From: Ignavibacteriales bacterium
GTDB taxonomy: Bacteria; Bacteroidota; Ignavibacteria; Ignavibacteriales; Ignavibacteriaceae
Assembly (NCBI GenBank): GCA_020061465.1
Contig: JAGUYG010000018.1
Span: forward strand, 1-33,457
Reading direction: 5' to 3'
DNA: 33,457 nt
Under the pieces are notes generated by a model. It saw nothing but the letters and a program-made list of their open reading frames with translations. It searched no databases and had not been told where the DNA came from. Made by a program: the position numbers and the translations under genes. Within the stretch, counting starts at the first letter, position 1. Each line of letters opens with the position of its first letter. Shown piece after piece: positions 26,515-33,457 of this stretch.

Positions 26515-26609
26515 CCTACGAGGTTTCAATGCATGGTTTTATGAAAATATTTGTAGCTATGAACTCAAAAATAAGTTTGAGAATATACTAAATGACTAAA
26601 CCTCGCAGG
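26515..26609. repeat. inverted repeat CCTACGAGGTTT/AAACCTCGCAGG
   Basis: A 12-bp inverted repeat with one mismatch (26515-26526 and 26598-26609) lies in the non-coding gap before rimP. The AAACCTCGCAGG sequence resembles a family of dispersed repeats common in Bacteroidota non-coding DNA. The intervening 71 bases hold no gene. It may be a degenerate repeat and not a control site. Confidence 0.45.
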
Positions 26610-26652
26610 ATTTATACTCGGTTGCAAAAAGTGAGTAATTAAAAAGGCGTAT

Positions 26653-26751
26653 CTAAAAAGGTCTTATTTGGAATTTTTGTATTTGAATATTCTTTCCAAA
26701 GGATCCTCCGGAAATAATCGAAATATTTCCTTGATGAAAATACCTTTTTAG
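26653..26751. repeat. nested inverted repeats downstream of the DUF4252 operon
   Basis: An outer 10-bp inverted repeat, CTAAAAAGGT (26653-26662) with ACCTTTTTAG (26742-26751), encloses GGAAATA (26710-26716) with TATTTCC (26724-26730). The inside also has a GAATATTCTTTCCAAAGG stretch resembling the repeat at 30771. It could be the 3' end structure of the DUF4252 operon, or another dispersed repeat; there is no T tract. Confidence 0.42.
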
Positions 26752-26761
26752 AGAAGACTCA

Positions 26762-27304
26762 TTAATTAAACACTACATCCAATTTGCGATTAGCCAAACT
26801 GTATTCAATTAACTTATCAATCTCACCTTCAAGCTTTACAAGCACAAGTTCATTTTTATCGAAATTAATTACAAACATTGCAGTAAGCGGATTAAAATTG
26901 TCGTCTTTGATATAAACGCCTGTTATTTCACCGCTGTCTATATTTTTAATAATGTTTTTCCATCCACTTTTTCGCAGCTTACCATCTAATTTTTTGAGAT
27001 AAGCGAATCCGCCTTTTGTTCTTTCTCTATTTTTGTTTTTATATATGCCTACTTGCACTCCCGAGATTGCACTTAACATTTCCGTAACTTCTTCGGTATC
27101 ATCGGCTAAAGAAACCATGCTGCCTGCTAAGGACAGTCCTACAGAGCCAATTGAGAATTCAAGATCGGTATAAAGCCGATTTGCAAATTGCGATAAAATG
27201 CTGTCCCTAACCAAACAGAACTCGCGGTCAACTCCGAAGCATCCTGTTAACAGAGCAGACGATAAAAAAAGTATAATTGGAATCATTATTAATTTAGCTT
27301 TCAT
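26762..27304 (-). CDS. DUF4252-domain lipoprotein
   Basis: This 180-residue protein has a lipoprotein signal (lipobox LLTGC, Cys22) followed by a DUF4252-type domain. The second half shows the family pattern GWKNIIKNIDSGEI then VYIKDD, and later LVLVKLEGEID. It is a diverged homologue of the next gene upstream, so the pair probably came from a duplication. DUF4252 proteins often travel with ECF sigma factors in Bacteroidota; their biochemical role is unknown. This is the last gene of the four-gene sigma operon, 11 bases after the first DUF4252 gene. It is probably anchored to the inner or outer membrane. Confidence 0.78.
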   Translation of the reverse strand: MKAKLIMIPIILFLSSALLTGCFGVDREFCLVRDSILSQFANRLYTDLEFSIGSVGLSLAGSMVSLADDTEEVTEMLSAISGVQVGIYKNKNRERTKGGFAYLKKLDGKLRKSGWKNIIKNIDSGEITGVYIKDDNFNPLTAMFVINFDKNELVLVKLEGEIDKLIEYSLANRKLDVVFN

Positions 27305-27315
27305 CGCAAAGCTCC

Positions 27316-27858
27316 TTACTTTTGATTTACTTTATCAAGCGAAGGAATGTTAAACTTTTCGGTAAGCTTGCCGATTTTATCCAAATCGATTCTGCCTACT
27401 ATATTTACAAATACTGCTTCACCTTTTGGATCGAATGTTGTAATTGTCAAGCCTTCAAAACCGGAAGCCGACGTTTTAACATAAATGTTCACCACTTCAT
27501 TTTTATCCCGCACCTTTACTATCCGTTCCCATTTTTTTGCAATTAATTCTTTATCGATTTTTTCTATTCTTGAACGGACATCCTTTCCGGCTCTGTTATC
27601 TGGTTTAAAGATGTTTACTTTAACCAGCTTAAGATCATTAAGCATGTTAGAAAGCTGGGGATCATCCGATTTTGAGAGATTTGCAACCATCTTTATCAAA
27701 CCTTCTTCAATAAATACTTCGGTTACATTATCGCCCTGTTCAAATTCGGTAAGGTCTCCGAAGTCGGCATAACCCGGATGCTTTGTTATATCGCTTTGTG
27801 CAAGCAATAAAGCCGGAAAGAAAAAAATTAAAAACAAGTAATTTTTTAATTGTAACAT
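27316..27858 (-). CDS. secreted DUF4252-domain protein
   Basis: This 180-residue protein has a cleavable signal peptide (about 1-20, ending near LLAQ) and no lipobox cysteine. The DUF4252 pattern includes WERIVKVRDKNEVVNIYVK and, near the end, GEAVFVNIVGRIDLDKI. The paralogue immediately downstream is a lipoprotein, so one member would be soluble and the other anchored. It starts 4 bases after the anti-sigma gene, which supports one operon with the ECF sigma factor. Function is unknown; an envelope-stress role is inferred only from context. Confidence 0.78.
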   Translation of the reverse strand: MLQLKNYLFLIFFFPALLLAQSDITKHPGYADFGDLTEFEQGDNVTEVFIEEGLIKMVANLSKSDDPQLSNMLNDLKLVKVNIFKPDNRAGKDVRSRIEKIDKELIAKKWERIVKVRDKNEVVNIYVKTSASGFEGLTITTFDPKGEAVFVNIVGRIDLDKIGKLTEKFNIPSLDKVNQK

Positions 27859-27862
27859 GTTG

Positions 27863-28456
27863 TTATCCTCCTAAGAGTAAGTCGTTAAGTTTATTAATGC
27901 TTTTTAATATCGGCTGCCCCACCTGTTTGGGCAGTACCTCTTCTTCTATCACACTCCTTGTTTTCTTAAACACCAATCCGATGCGTTCAAAAGAATATCT
28001 TAATTGTTTTTCGGCGGTTTCAATCTCCTGCTGCGAATAAGTTTGTTCGATAACCGGCGATCTAAAAATCAAAAATCCAATTATCCCGATTACTGCTGCC
28101 AGCGCTGCTAAAGAAGCGAATGCAGGTTTCCCGCTAAAGAGTCTTTCGGTAATGCTGTGTTTTGCGGTTATTGATTTAAGCTGTTCAATGCTCTTGTGAA
28201 CTTTCAAGATTACCTCATCCGGGCATTCCACTTTAGGAAGAGATTTTACTGCCGCTGCAGTTTCTTTATATTCTTTGTAAACTGCTCTTACTTCGGAATT
28301 AAAAAGAGAATCTATGCAAATCTTGATTTTGTCAAACAAGTCTGCACTGCCATAAGCCGCAGAAATTATTTTCTCCTCTCGATCAAAGTTTTCAGAAGAA
28401 AAGTGTTCGGGATCGTTCCGAAAATATTTTTCATTTATGTTAATATGCTTTTTCAT
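27863..28456 (-). CDS. putative membrane-bound anti-sigma factor
   Basis: This 197-residue protein has a cytoplasmic N-terminus of about 110 residues, a single membrane helix at about 111-131 (Ala/Ile/Leu/Gly-rich) and a periplasmic tail of about 65 residues with helical, charged character. There is no zinc HxxxCxxC motif. It overlaps the end of the ECF sigma gene by 17 bases, and this coupling plus topology supports an anti-sigma role. It shares little obvious sequence with the other anti-sigma candidate at 1430-2095, so the two systems look independent. Confidence 0.62.
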   Translation of the reverse strand: MKKHININEKYFRNDPEHFSSENFDREEKIISAAYGSADLFDKIKICIDSLFNSEVRAVYKEYKETAAAVKSLPKVECPDEVILKVHKSIEQLKSITAKHSITERLFSGKPAFASLAALAAVIGIIGFLIFRSPVIEQTYSQQEIETAEKQLRYSFERIGLVFKKTRSVIEEEVLPKQVGQPILKSINKLNDLLLGG

Positions 28457-28973
28457 ACACTAACTGTCTTAATTCGTCCTGTAATTTTTTTCTTGCCCTG
28501 AACAGATAAACTTTTACCGAATTTATCGGCAAAGAAAGTATCTCGCTAATATCTTTATAACGTAATCCATTTATTTCATATAGAACAAAAACGCTCTTTA
28601 ATGATTCGGGCAAATTGTTGATTGCTATATTTAATTTTTCTTTCAATAACTTTCTTTGCAACTCAATATCTGGGTATATACTCCCGTCCTCTGCCGGAAT
28701 TAGATCGGCAGTTTCTTCATCTAAATCAACACCGCGCTGTTGTGCTGTTTTTCTTCTTCTAAGATAATCCAAGCATAAGTTGTGAGTAGTTTTCATAACC
28801 CAAGCCCTCATAGCTGTTAAATTAAAATTACCCATGTTTTGCCACAAACGTATCAGAACTTCCTGCGTTACATCGTCCGCATCCATTTTATTGCCGAGCA
28901 TAAAAAAAGAATAGCTGTAAATTCTGTTCTTATGCTGTTTTACTGCCAGGCTGTATCCAATGTCTTTTAACAT
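28440..28973 (-). CDS. ECF RNA polymerase sigma factor
   Basis: This 177-residue protein has sigma region 2 at about 10-76 (DADDVTQEVLIRLW at 31-44, then the WVMKTTHNLCLDYLRRRK recognition part) and region 4 at about 108-165 with a helix-turn-helix (LRYKDISEILSLPINSVKV at 137-155). It is the first gene of an operon with an anti-sigma factor and two DUF4252 proteins. A strong ECF-like promoter lies 11 bases upstream of the ATG, suggesting positive self-regulation. Confidence 0.9.
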   Translation of the reverse strand: MLKDIGYSLAVKQHKNRIYSYSFFMLGNKMDADDVTQEVLIRLWQNMGNFNLTAMRAWVMKTTHNLCLDYLRRRKTAQQRGVDLDEETADLIPAEDGSIYPDIELQRKLLKEKLNIAINNLPESLKSVFVLYEINGLRYKDISEILSLPINSVKVYLFRARKKLQDELRQLVYEKAY

Positions 28974-28983
28974 ATACAGTATA

Positions 28984-29012
28984 GAGACGAATCGAATAAA
29001 TAAATTGTTACA
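28984..29012 (-). promoter_or_regulatory. candidate autoregulated ECF promoter for the sigma/DUF4252 operon
   Basis: On the minus strand TGTAAC (29012-29007) and CGTCTC (28989-28984) are separated by 17 bases. The -35 AAC core and -10 CGTC are the typical ECF signature. The expected start of transcription lies only about 5 bases before the ATG at 28973, so the mRNA would be almost leaderless. Confidence 0.55.
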
Positions 29013-29050
29013 AAAATTATATTAAAAATTTTTAAGAATATAATTTGGCA

Positions 29051-29099
29051 AGAGATAACATCTTTCGAAGCAAAAAAGCATCCAAAAGATGTCATCTCT
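29051..29099. repeat. 15-bp inverted repeat in the divergent sigma/beta-CASP spacer
   Basis: AGAGATAACATCTTT (29051-29065) and AAAGATGTCATCTCT (29085-29099) match as an inverted repeat with one mismatch and a 19-base loop. The rest of the 327-base spacer (28974-29300) has the ECF promoter on one side and the start region of the beta-CASP gene on the other, with no convincing small gene. It may be an operator or a dispersed REP-like element. Confidence 0.55.
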
Positions 29100-29300
29100 A
29101 AATTTGGTGTGGGATAAGTTAATCCTCTGTGATGATTGAAAATTTCGGGTTTATTCAATTATACCTGACATTCCTTTTGCGGCGACTTATCTTTTTTCTT
29201 TGATCACAACACCTGCAATCCGGTTGGATAAGAATCTAAAAGAAAATATATTGGCAAACGTTAATTAAACTCTACAAAATTTTATCATATATATTGCAGC

Positions 29301-30659
29301 ATGATAAAATTCTTGCCTTTGGGCGGTGCAGGAGAAATCGGGGCAAACTGCTTTTACATTAACCTGGAAGGATGCGGAATAATATTAGACTGCGGTATGC
29401 ATCCACAAAAAACCGGTGTAAATGCGCTGCCCGATTTCAATCTAATTGAAAATCTTCCGGTTGATTATGTGTTGATTTCTCATGCGCATCAAGACCATCT
29501 TAGTGCACTCCCTTTCTTAGTGCAAAAGTTTCCTTACATAAAAATTATTTCTACTCCCCAAACAAGAGCATTGGCTGAGTTAACGCTTCATAATTCTATA
29601 TCCATACTAAAAGAACAAGTAAATGAGAACGATGGTTTAAAAATTTATTCCCACGAAGAAATTGATTTATTAATTCAATCCATCGATTATCGTGCATACG
29701 AAGAAAAATTCTATTTACGCGGATATCACCACAGAGAAGAAGATGTTTCTGAAGTTACATTTCACGATGCCGGTCATATTATCGGTTCGGCATCAATTCT
29801 AATTAAAAAGAACGGAATAAAAATATTTTATACCGGAGATATAAACCTTCAAGACCAAATGATTCTTAAACGAGCTTTACTTCCTGCCGGCAAAGTTGAC
29901 GCTCTGATTTTAGAAACAACTTACGGAAGCACCGATTCAAACTTCATTCCCGGTTGGAAAGATGAGGCAATGAATTTCGCACAACATGCAAACAAAATTT
30001 TATCCGGAGGCGGTTCAATTTTAATTCCTGTTTTTTCATTAGGCAAAATGCAGGAAATTCTTGCAGCAATCTGGAAGTTGATGGAAACGGGTACTTTATC
30101 GAAGACCGATATTTATACAGGCGGCATTGCATCAAAAATAAGCCGCGTTTATGATTACAATCGTTATGTAATAAATCAGATTGATCCTGAAATCGAATTA
30201 AAATCAATCGTTCAAAAAGATTTATATGGAGTAGAAAATCCGGATGACTTTTTTAAGCATCCATGCATTGCGCTTGCACCAAGCGGAATGATGATAAAAA
30301 ACACCGCATCATATCTTTTGGCAAGAAGATGGATAAAGCAAAATAAGTCAGCAATCTTTACGGTTGGATTTATGGAAGAGAGCACTCCCGGTTATTTAAT
30401 AGCAAATTCCAAAAAGGGTGATAAAATTAATTTCGGCGGAGACGGGGAAGAAGTTAAATGCACTATTAAGCAATTCAGATTTCCGTCGCATTCAAAAAGA
30501 GAGGATTTATTGGAAATAGTAAAAAGGTTGAAGCCTGAAAAAGTAATCTTAGTTCACGGCGATGCGGATGCAATCGATTGGATAGGTGCTGAGATTCTGA
30601 AATTTTATCGGGGAATAAAACTTTACGCAGCAGAGAAAGGAAAGGAAATTCAATTGTGA
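29301..30659 (+). CDS. beta-CASP metallo-beta-lactamase hydrolase (probable RNA-processing nuclease)
   Basis: This 452-residue protein has the metallo-beta-lactamase fold with the metal site HAHQDH at 61-66, HDAGH at 155-159 and GD at 179-180. A beta-CASP insertion follows and the C-terminal VHGD is at 418-421. This is the architecture of bacterial RNase J/Ysh1-like and archaeal CPSF-type RNA nucleases; RNase J itself is longer and has an extra C-terminal domain, so this looks like the shorter group. The exact substrate is not shown by the sequence. No clear ribosome site lies before the ATG. It is transcribed away from the second sigma operon. Confidence 0.88.
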   Translation: MIKFLPLGGAGEIGANCFYINLEGCGIILDCGMHPQKTGVNALPDFNLIENLPVDYVLISHAHQDHLSALPFLVQKFPYIKIISTPQTRALAELTLHNSISILKEQVNENDGLKIYSHEEIDLLIQSIDYRAYEEKFYLRGYHHREEDVSEVTFHDAGHIIGSASILIKKNGIKIFYTGDINLQDQMILKRALLPAGKVDALILETTYGSTDSNFIPGWKDEAMNFAQHANKILSGGGSILIPVFSLGKMQEILAAIWKLMETGTLSKTDIYTGGIASKISRVYDYNRYVINQIDPEIELKSIVQKDLYGVENPDDFFKHPCIALAPSGMMIKNTASYLLARRWIKQNKSAIFTVGFMEESTPGYLIANSKKGDKINFGGDGEEVKCTIKQFRFPSHSKREDLLEIVKRLKPEKVILVHGDADAIDWIGAEILKFYRGIKLYAAEKGKEIQL

Positions 30660-30755
30660 AGGATGAAGCGGTAAATCCCAATTAAAATCTAACCAAAAAT
30701 ATTTGTCCTACCTAAAGCGTTCTCCGAATGATCGAAACTACGTAAAAAGTGCTTT

Positions 30756-30866
30756 TGTCATTTCGATCCCGAATACTTTTCCAAAGGAACCTACGGTCGG
30801 AGGAGAAATTTTTTTTTAACACCTATATAGTAAGATTTCTCGGTCGAAGACTCCCTCGAAATGACA
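30756..30866. repeat. dispersed inverted repeat with TGTCATTTCGA ends
   Basis: TGTCATTTCGA (30756-30766) and TCGAAATGACA (30856-30866) are perfect 11-bp inverted ends of a roughly 110-base element that has no reading frame. Inner parts also mirror each other imperfectly (CGGTCGGAGGAGAAAT with ATTTCTCGGTCG). It resembles the non-coding repeats scattered through Bacteroidota-type genomes. No transposase is nearby, so it may be a non-autonomous element. Confidence 0.65.
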
Positions 30867-30900
30867 TTTTTCCTAAGGATGCTATGGATTAGTTTTTACA

Positions 30901-30956
30901 CTGACCCGATCCTACGGATAGGGGCGAAATTTAATTTCGCCCTACATTTTGGTCAG
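30901..30956. terminator. nested hairpin between convergent genes, possible bidirectional terminator
   Basis: The inner hairpin is GGGCGAAAT (30922-30930) with ATTTCGCCC (30934-30942) and a 3-base loop, a strong 9-bp stem. Outer arms CTGACC (30901-30906) and GGTCAG (30951-30956) frame it. It lies between the ends of the beta-CASP gene and the porin gene. There is no long T tract, so it may be a dispersed repeat that also ends transcripts. The rest of 30660-31038 holds only this and the repeat to its left. Confidence 0.45.
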
Positions 30957-31038
30957 CTTCACGAGTGGTTGAATTCAAGTTTATTGCGTTAGCCATGTTA
31001 ATAACTTTTAAACATACGATGTGATCTCTTTTTAAACA

Positions 31039-32175
31039 TCAATAATAAATATGCGCATGAATTAAAAAAGAGTCATTTTTCACTTTAGGTTGTTCCATTT
31101 GAATTCTGTATTGGGGTCGAATTTCTAAGAAGCTGTACGGAAAAAATTCTAAACCAATTATTAGTCGTGACACATCATCCTTCTCAGCATCTTTATTCGG
31201 ATCGAATCTGTCATATCTTACAATTGCATCTAATCCTTTAACAATTCTGTATGATGCTTCAATCATAAGAGCATTTGCGGTAGAGTCTGTCTTTACTAAA
31301 TCTTTGGCAATATCGTATTGCGCCAAAAGAACAAAACGCCCAAAGCTTATGCCGGCATAACCTCCGTACATATTAATGTTTTGGAACAGTTGTGAAAAAG
31401 TAACCGGATGAAATCCCCGCGGGTCTTTGAAATTTGCAAAAGAGCCGCCTGCCATAAAATTAAAAACATCCGATATCGAATGAACAATTTGCAAGTTTGC
31501 TGTATAAGATGGGTCTGCGGCAAACAATCTTCTTCCGGGATTTCCAACGCTTGCTGTTAGAAAGGCGAAATCGGATAAATAAGCGCCTAACTCCACTCCC
31601 TGTTCAACATAAGTGGGAGAATAAATCAATCCCCTTCTACCGCCTGTTGAGAACAAAACTCCCATATCGCCGCCGCGCGTGTATGCAGTATGATCGTCAA
31701 TCCTTATACCGTAGTTCGGTGTGAAAGAACCTCCTTTTATGTAACTGTTATTCGGAAGAATATGAGCCGTAACGTATCCTTCCCAAATACTTTGCAGAAA
31801 ATCGTACCGTGCATAAACATTTATTTCTTCCGATAAATTTATTGATGAATAAAAGGCAGCAGACATTCTGTGGAAATCTGCCTTAGTAGTTGAATCGGTT
31901 GTTTGAACCAGTAGCTGCCCTCTAAAATCCAGACCAAGTCCTATATTCTCTGCAATTTTATTATTCATTTCAAATTCTTTTCTAGGTGAAACCAATGGCA
32001 GAACATTTTTACCGTAAGACCAGCCGCTGCTGTTTCGCATTCCTCCGCCTGTTGGGTTCACATGGCAGTCGATGCAAGTACCGCCGACGCCTAATGCAAA
32101 TCTCGGTAATGCAAATCCTTCCCCCGCTGTTAAAAAGAATAAAAGAATTATAAGGAAATTTGCTGCAGCTTTCAT
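31039..32175 (-). CDS. outer-membrane beta-barrel protein with N-terminal haem c motif
   Basis: This 378-residue protein has a signal peptide (about 1-22), then a short segment with one haem c motif, CIDCH at 34-38, followed by VNPTGGGMRNSSG. From about 70 it becomes a run of amphipathic strands rich in Gly, Tyr, Phe and Arg, ending with the aromatic HAHIYY, as in outer-membrane porins. The haem would lie on the periplasmic side, so the protein joins a mono-haem cytochrome to a barrel, unlike MtrAB/PCC systems where they are separate and multi-haem. No partner cytochrome is visible. It may be a cytochrome-porin for electron transfer or uptake of a small solute; function is not established. 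Confidence 0.7.
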   Translation of the reverse strand: MKAAANFLIILLFFLTAGEGFALPRFALGVGGTCIDCHVNPTGGGMRNSSGWSYGKNVLPLVSPRKEFEMNNKIAENIGLGLDFRGQLLVQTTDSTTKADFHRMSAAFYSSINLSEEINVYARYDFLQSIWEGYVTAHILPNNSYIKGGSFTPNYGIRIDDHTAYTRGGDMGVLFSTGGRRGLIYSPTYVEQGVELGAYLSDFAFLTASVGNPGRRLFAADPSYTANLQIVHSISDVFNFMAGGSFANFKDPRGFHPVTFSQLFQNINMYGGYAGISFGRFVLLAQYDIAKDLVKTDSTANALMIEASYRIVKGLDAIVRYDRFDPNKDAEKDDVSRLIIGLEFFPYSFLEIRPQYRIQMEQPKVKNDSFLIHAHIYY

Positions 32176-32319
32176 AAAAAAATCCTTTTTATTTTAAGTT
32201 GAAATGAATTTCGGACGTTTGAACTTATTAAAAGCAGCCGCTATTTACAAAATTTTTTGGGGGGCGTGAGGACTAAAGCACATTTGCAGTATATTCTTAT
32301 TGAATGAAAAAATGAAGGT

Positions 32320-32338
32320 AACCAGCCTTGCAAGGGTT
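32320..32338. repeat. palindrome CCTTGCAAGG in the spacer before the window-edge lipoprotein
   Basis: A perfect 10-bp palindrome (32326-32335) is framed by AACC and GGTT in a 240-base non-coding spacer (32176-32415). It resembles the dispersed repeats at 26515 and 30756 in style. Nothing else gene-like is clear in the spacer. Confidence 0.33.
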
Positions 32339-32415
32339 GTTCATATAGGGGATGGTGCTGAACCCACCAGCTCCTTATTATTTATTGAATTGTTTTTGGG
32401 TAGTTATTTCCCTCC

Positions 32416-33456
32416 TTATTTTAATATTCCATGATAAACTAGACTTAAGCCGGTTTGAGCCTCATAAACTAAAAAGAAAGCATCATTTTCGAAAAGTGCT
32501 GCACCATAGATTTGAGTTCGTGGTGTTATGTTAAAATAAAATAAATATTCAATGTCATTTCCATTATAATGAGCAAGACCATCTGTCATTAAAAGAAAAA
32601 TGTCTTTTGAATTTCTGCCCCAGATGCGCTTATAAAAATTAGGATTATTAACTTGTAAAAAGCTTTGAAATTGATTGTTTCTTCGCTTAGCTATTTCATT
32701 GCCTAATATGAAATATACTTCATTGCTAATTAGGCTTATATCTGATTGTAAGCCTTTAACCTCCAAACTGCTATAAATTCTTTTGTAGTTACCCTGAGTA
32801 TATTCATAAATAATTGTACTATCGATATGCACAATTCCACCTATTTTAGTAAGGCGAAAATAAATTTTATTATCCGGTTCGTTTTTATAGAGATGTACAA
32901 CATCACCTTTAAGTGAGTCTGTATTTAGAATAGTCCACATATTATTGGTATAATGTGCAATAATGCTTGAATTAAAATAACCATCATCATCAGGGCCACT
33001 TCCTACAGCATAAAAATCATCTGGCGATTTCCCCCAAATATTTTCAAATAGGAAATAATCTATTTCTTCCTTCCTTAGTTCTGCAAATAAGCCCCAATTG
33101 TTTCCAACGAACCTCCAGATTTTCCCATTTTCATCACCTAAAAAAATATTAGTGCTTGAAAAACCAAATATTGCATTAGGTTGAATAATTCCCGGAACAC
33201 CATAGGAAGTCCACCTGCTGCCATTAAAATGAGAAATTGATACATCCCAATTACTCGTAGTTGTAGTCCAAATATCTGTTGGAGAACTGCCCCACATTCT
33301 GAATCTAGGGCTGTTTAATCCATCTAGAGTATCCACAGTCCAAACATAATCTCTTCTTCCCGGCTGCAGTTCCGGCTCTGTTGGGCTGCTGCATGTTAGG
33401 GATATAAATAATAAACATATACTTACAACCGCTATTATTAATTTTATTCTTGTATT
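32416..33456 (-). CDS. lipoprotein with WG-x-S-x-x-D repeats, 5' end outside the window
   Basis: A reading frame of 346 codons remains open to the window edge. The first internal GTG (33336) is not the start, because the upstream frame encodes a hydrophobic signal (KLIIAVVSICLLFISLTC) with a lipoprotein Cys followed by SSPTEPE. The true ATG is probably a few bases beyond 33457. The mature part has repeated WGSSPTDIW, WGKSPDDFYAVG and WGRNSKDIF units, each ending a strand group, like blades of a beta-propeller. It probably sits on the outer membrane. Function is unknown. AAGGAGG immediately after the stop has no gene behind it. Confidence 0.72.
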   Translation of the reverse strand, partial: NTRIKLIIAVVSICLLFISLTCSSPTEPELQPGRRDYVWTVDTLDGLNSPRFRMWGSSPTDIWTTTTSNWDVSISHFNGSRWTSYGVPGIIQPNAIFGFSSTNIFLGDENGKIWRFVGNNWGLFAELRKEEIDYFLFENIWGKSPDDFYAVGSGPDDDGYFNSSIIAHYTNNMWTILNTDSLKGDVVHLYKNEPDNKIYFRLTKIGGIVHIDSTIIYEYTQGNYKRIYSSLEVKGLQSDISLISNEVYFILGNEIAKRRNNQFQSFLQVNNPNFYKRIWGRNSKDIFLLMTDGLAHYNGNDIEYLFYFNITPRTQIYGAALFENDAFFLVYEAQTGLSLVYHGILK

Positions 33457-33457
33457 C

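Noticed and set aside
32352-32534. 60-codon plus-strand frame with a hydrophobic segment
   Set aside because: More than half of it overlaps the edge lipoprotein on the other strand, and the basic tail is what the opposite strand of that gene would give.

Overview
The window looks like chromosomal core DNA from a low-GC, Gram-negative bacterium of the Bacteroidota/Ignavibacteriota side of the tree. The evidence is the LolA-type carrier, several lipoprotein and signal-peptide proteins, outer-membrane barrels, two tandem DUF4252 proteins beside an ECF sigma factor (a Bacteroidota habit), and 'AAACCTCGCAGG' and 'TCATTTCGA' type dispersed inverted repeats in the gaps. The phylum is an inference from gene families; there is no rRNA to confirm it. 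Most genes lie on the minus strand; only the AAA+ ATPase, the GAF protein and the beta-CASP hydrolase are on the plus strand. Several genes have clear AGGAGG-type ribosome sites, and some start with TTG or GTG.

Layout: 1-1351 holds an AAA+/DUF4143 ATPase preceded by two tandem palindromic repeats. 1430-2692 is an ECF sigma factor with a membrane anti-sigma partner. 2827-5468 is an NSS-family Na+ symporter, an unlisted 40-residue single-pass protein resembling the MetS small subunit, and holA, all three touching or overlapping. 5580-9366 is an envelope cluster (lolA, flippase-like membrane protein, outer-membrane barrel, uppP, cyclophilin lipoprotein). 9602-10141 is a GAF-domain protein on the plus strand behind a nested hairpin. 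10152-13380 is comB-ftsK. 13553-16941 carries gcvT, a transaldolase/F6P-aldolase family gene and RNase G/E.

17245-26311 is the translation and RNA-metabolism superoperon, transcribed leftward in the order rimP-nusA-infB-rbfA-truB-ribF-rpsO-pnp. It starts at a candidate promoter followed at once by a terminator-like hairpin just before rimP, which suggests attenuation. 26762-28973 is a second ECF sigma/anti-sigma operon with two DUF4252 proteins and an apparent autoregulated ECF promoter. 29301-30659 is a beta-CASP metallo-beta-lactamase hydrolase. 31039-32175 is an unusual outer-membrane barrel with an N-terminal haem c motif. 32416-33456 is a lipoprotein with WG..S..D repeats whose start lies just beyond the window edge.

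The best candidates for something new are the MetS-like microprotein translationally wired between a transporter and holA, the terminator hairpin in the rimP-nusA leader, the two near-leaderless ECF promoters, the mono-haem porin, and the palindromic repeats before the DUF4143 ATPase. No tRNA, rRNA, CRISPR array, transposase or prophage gene was seen.
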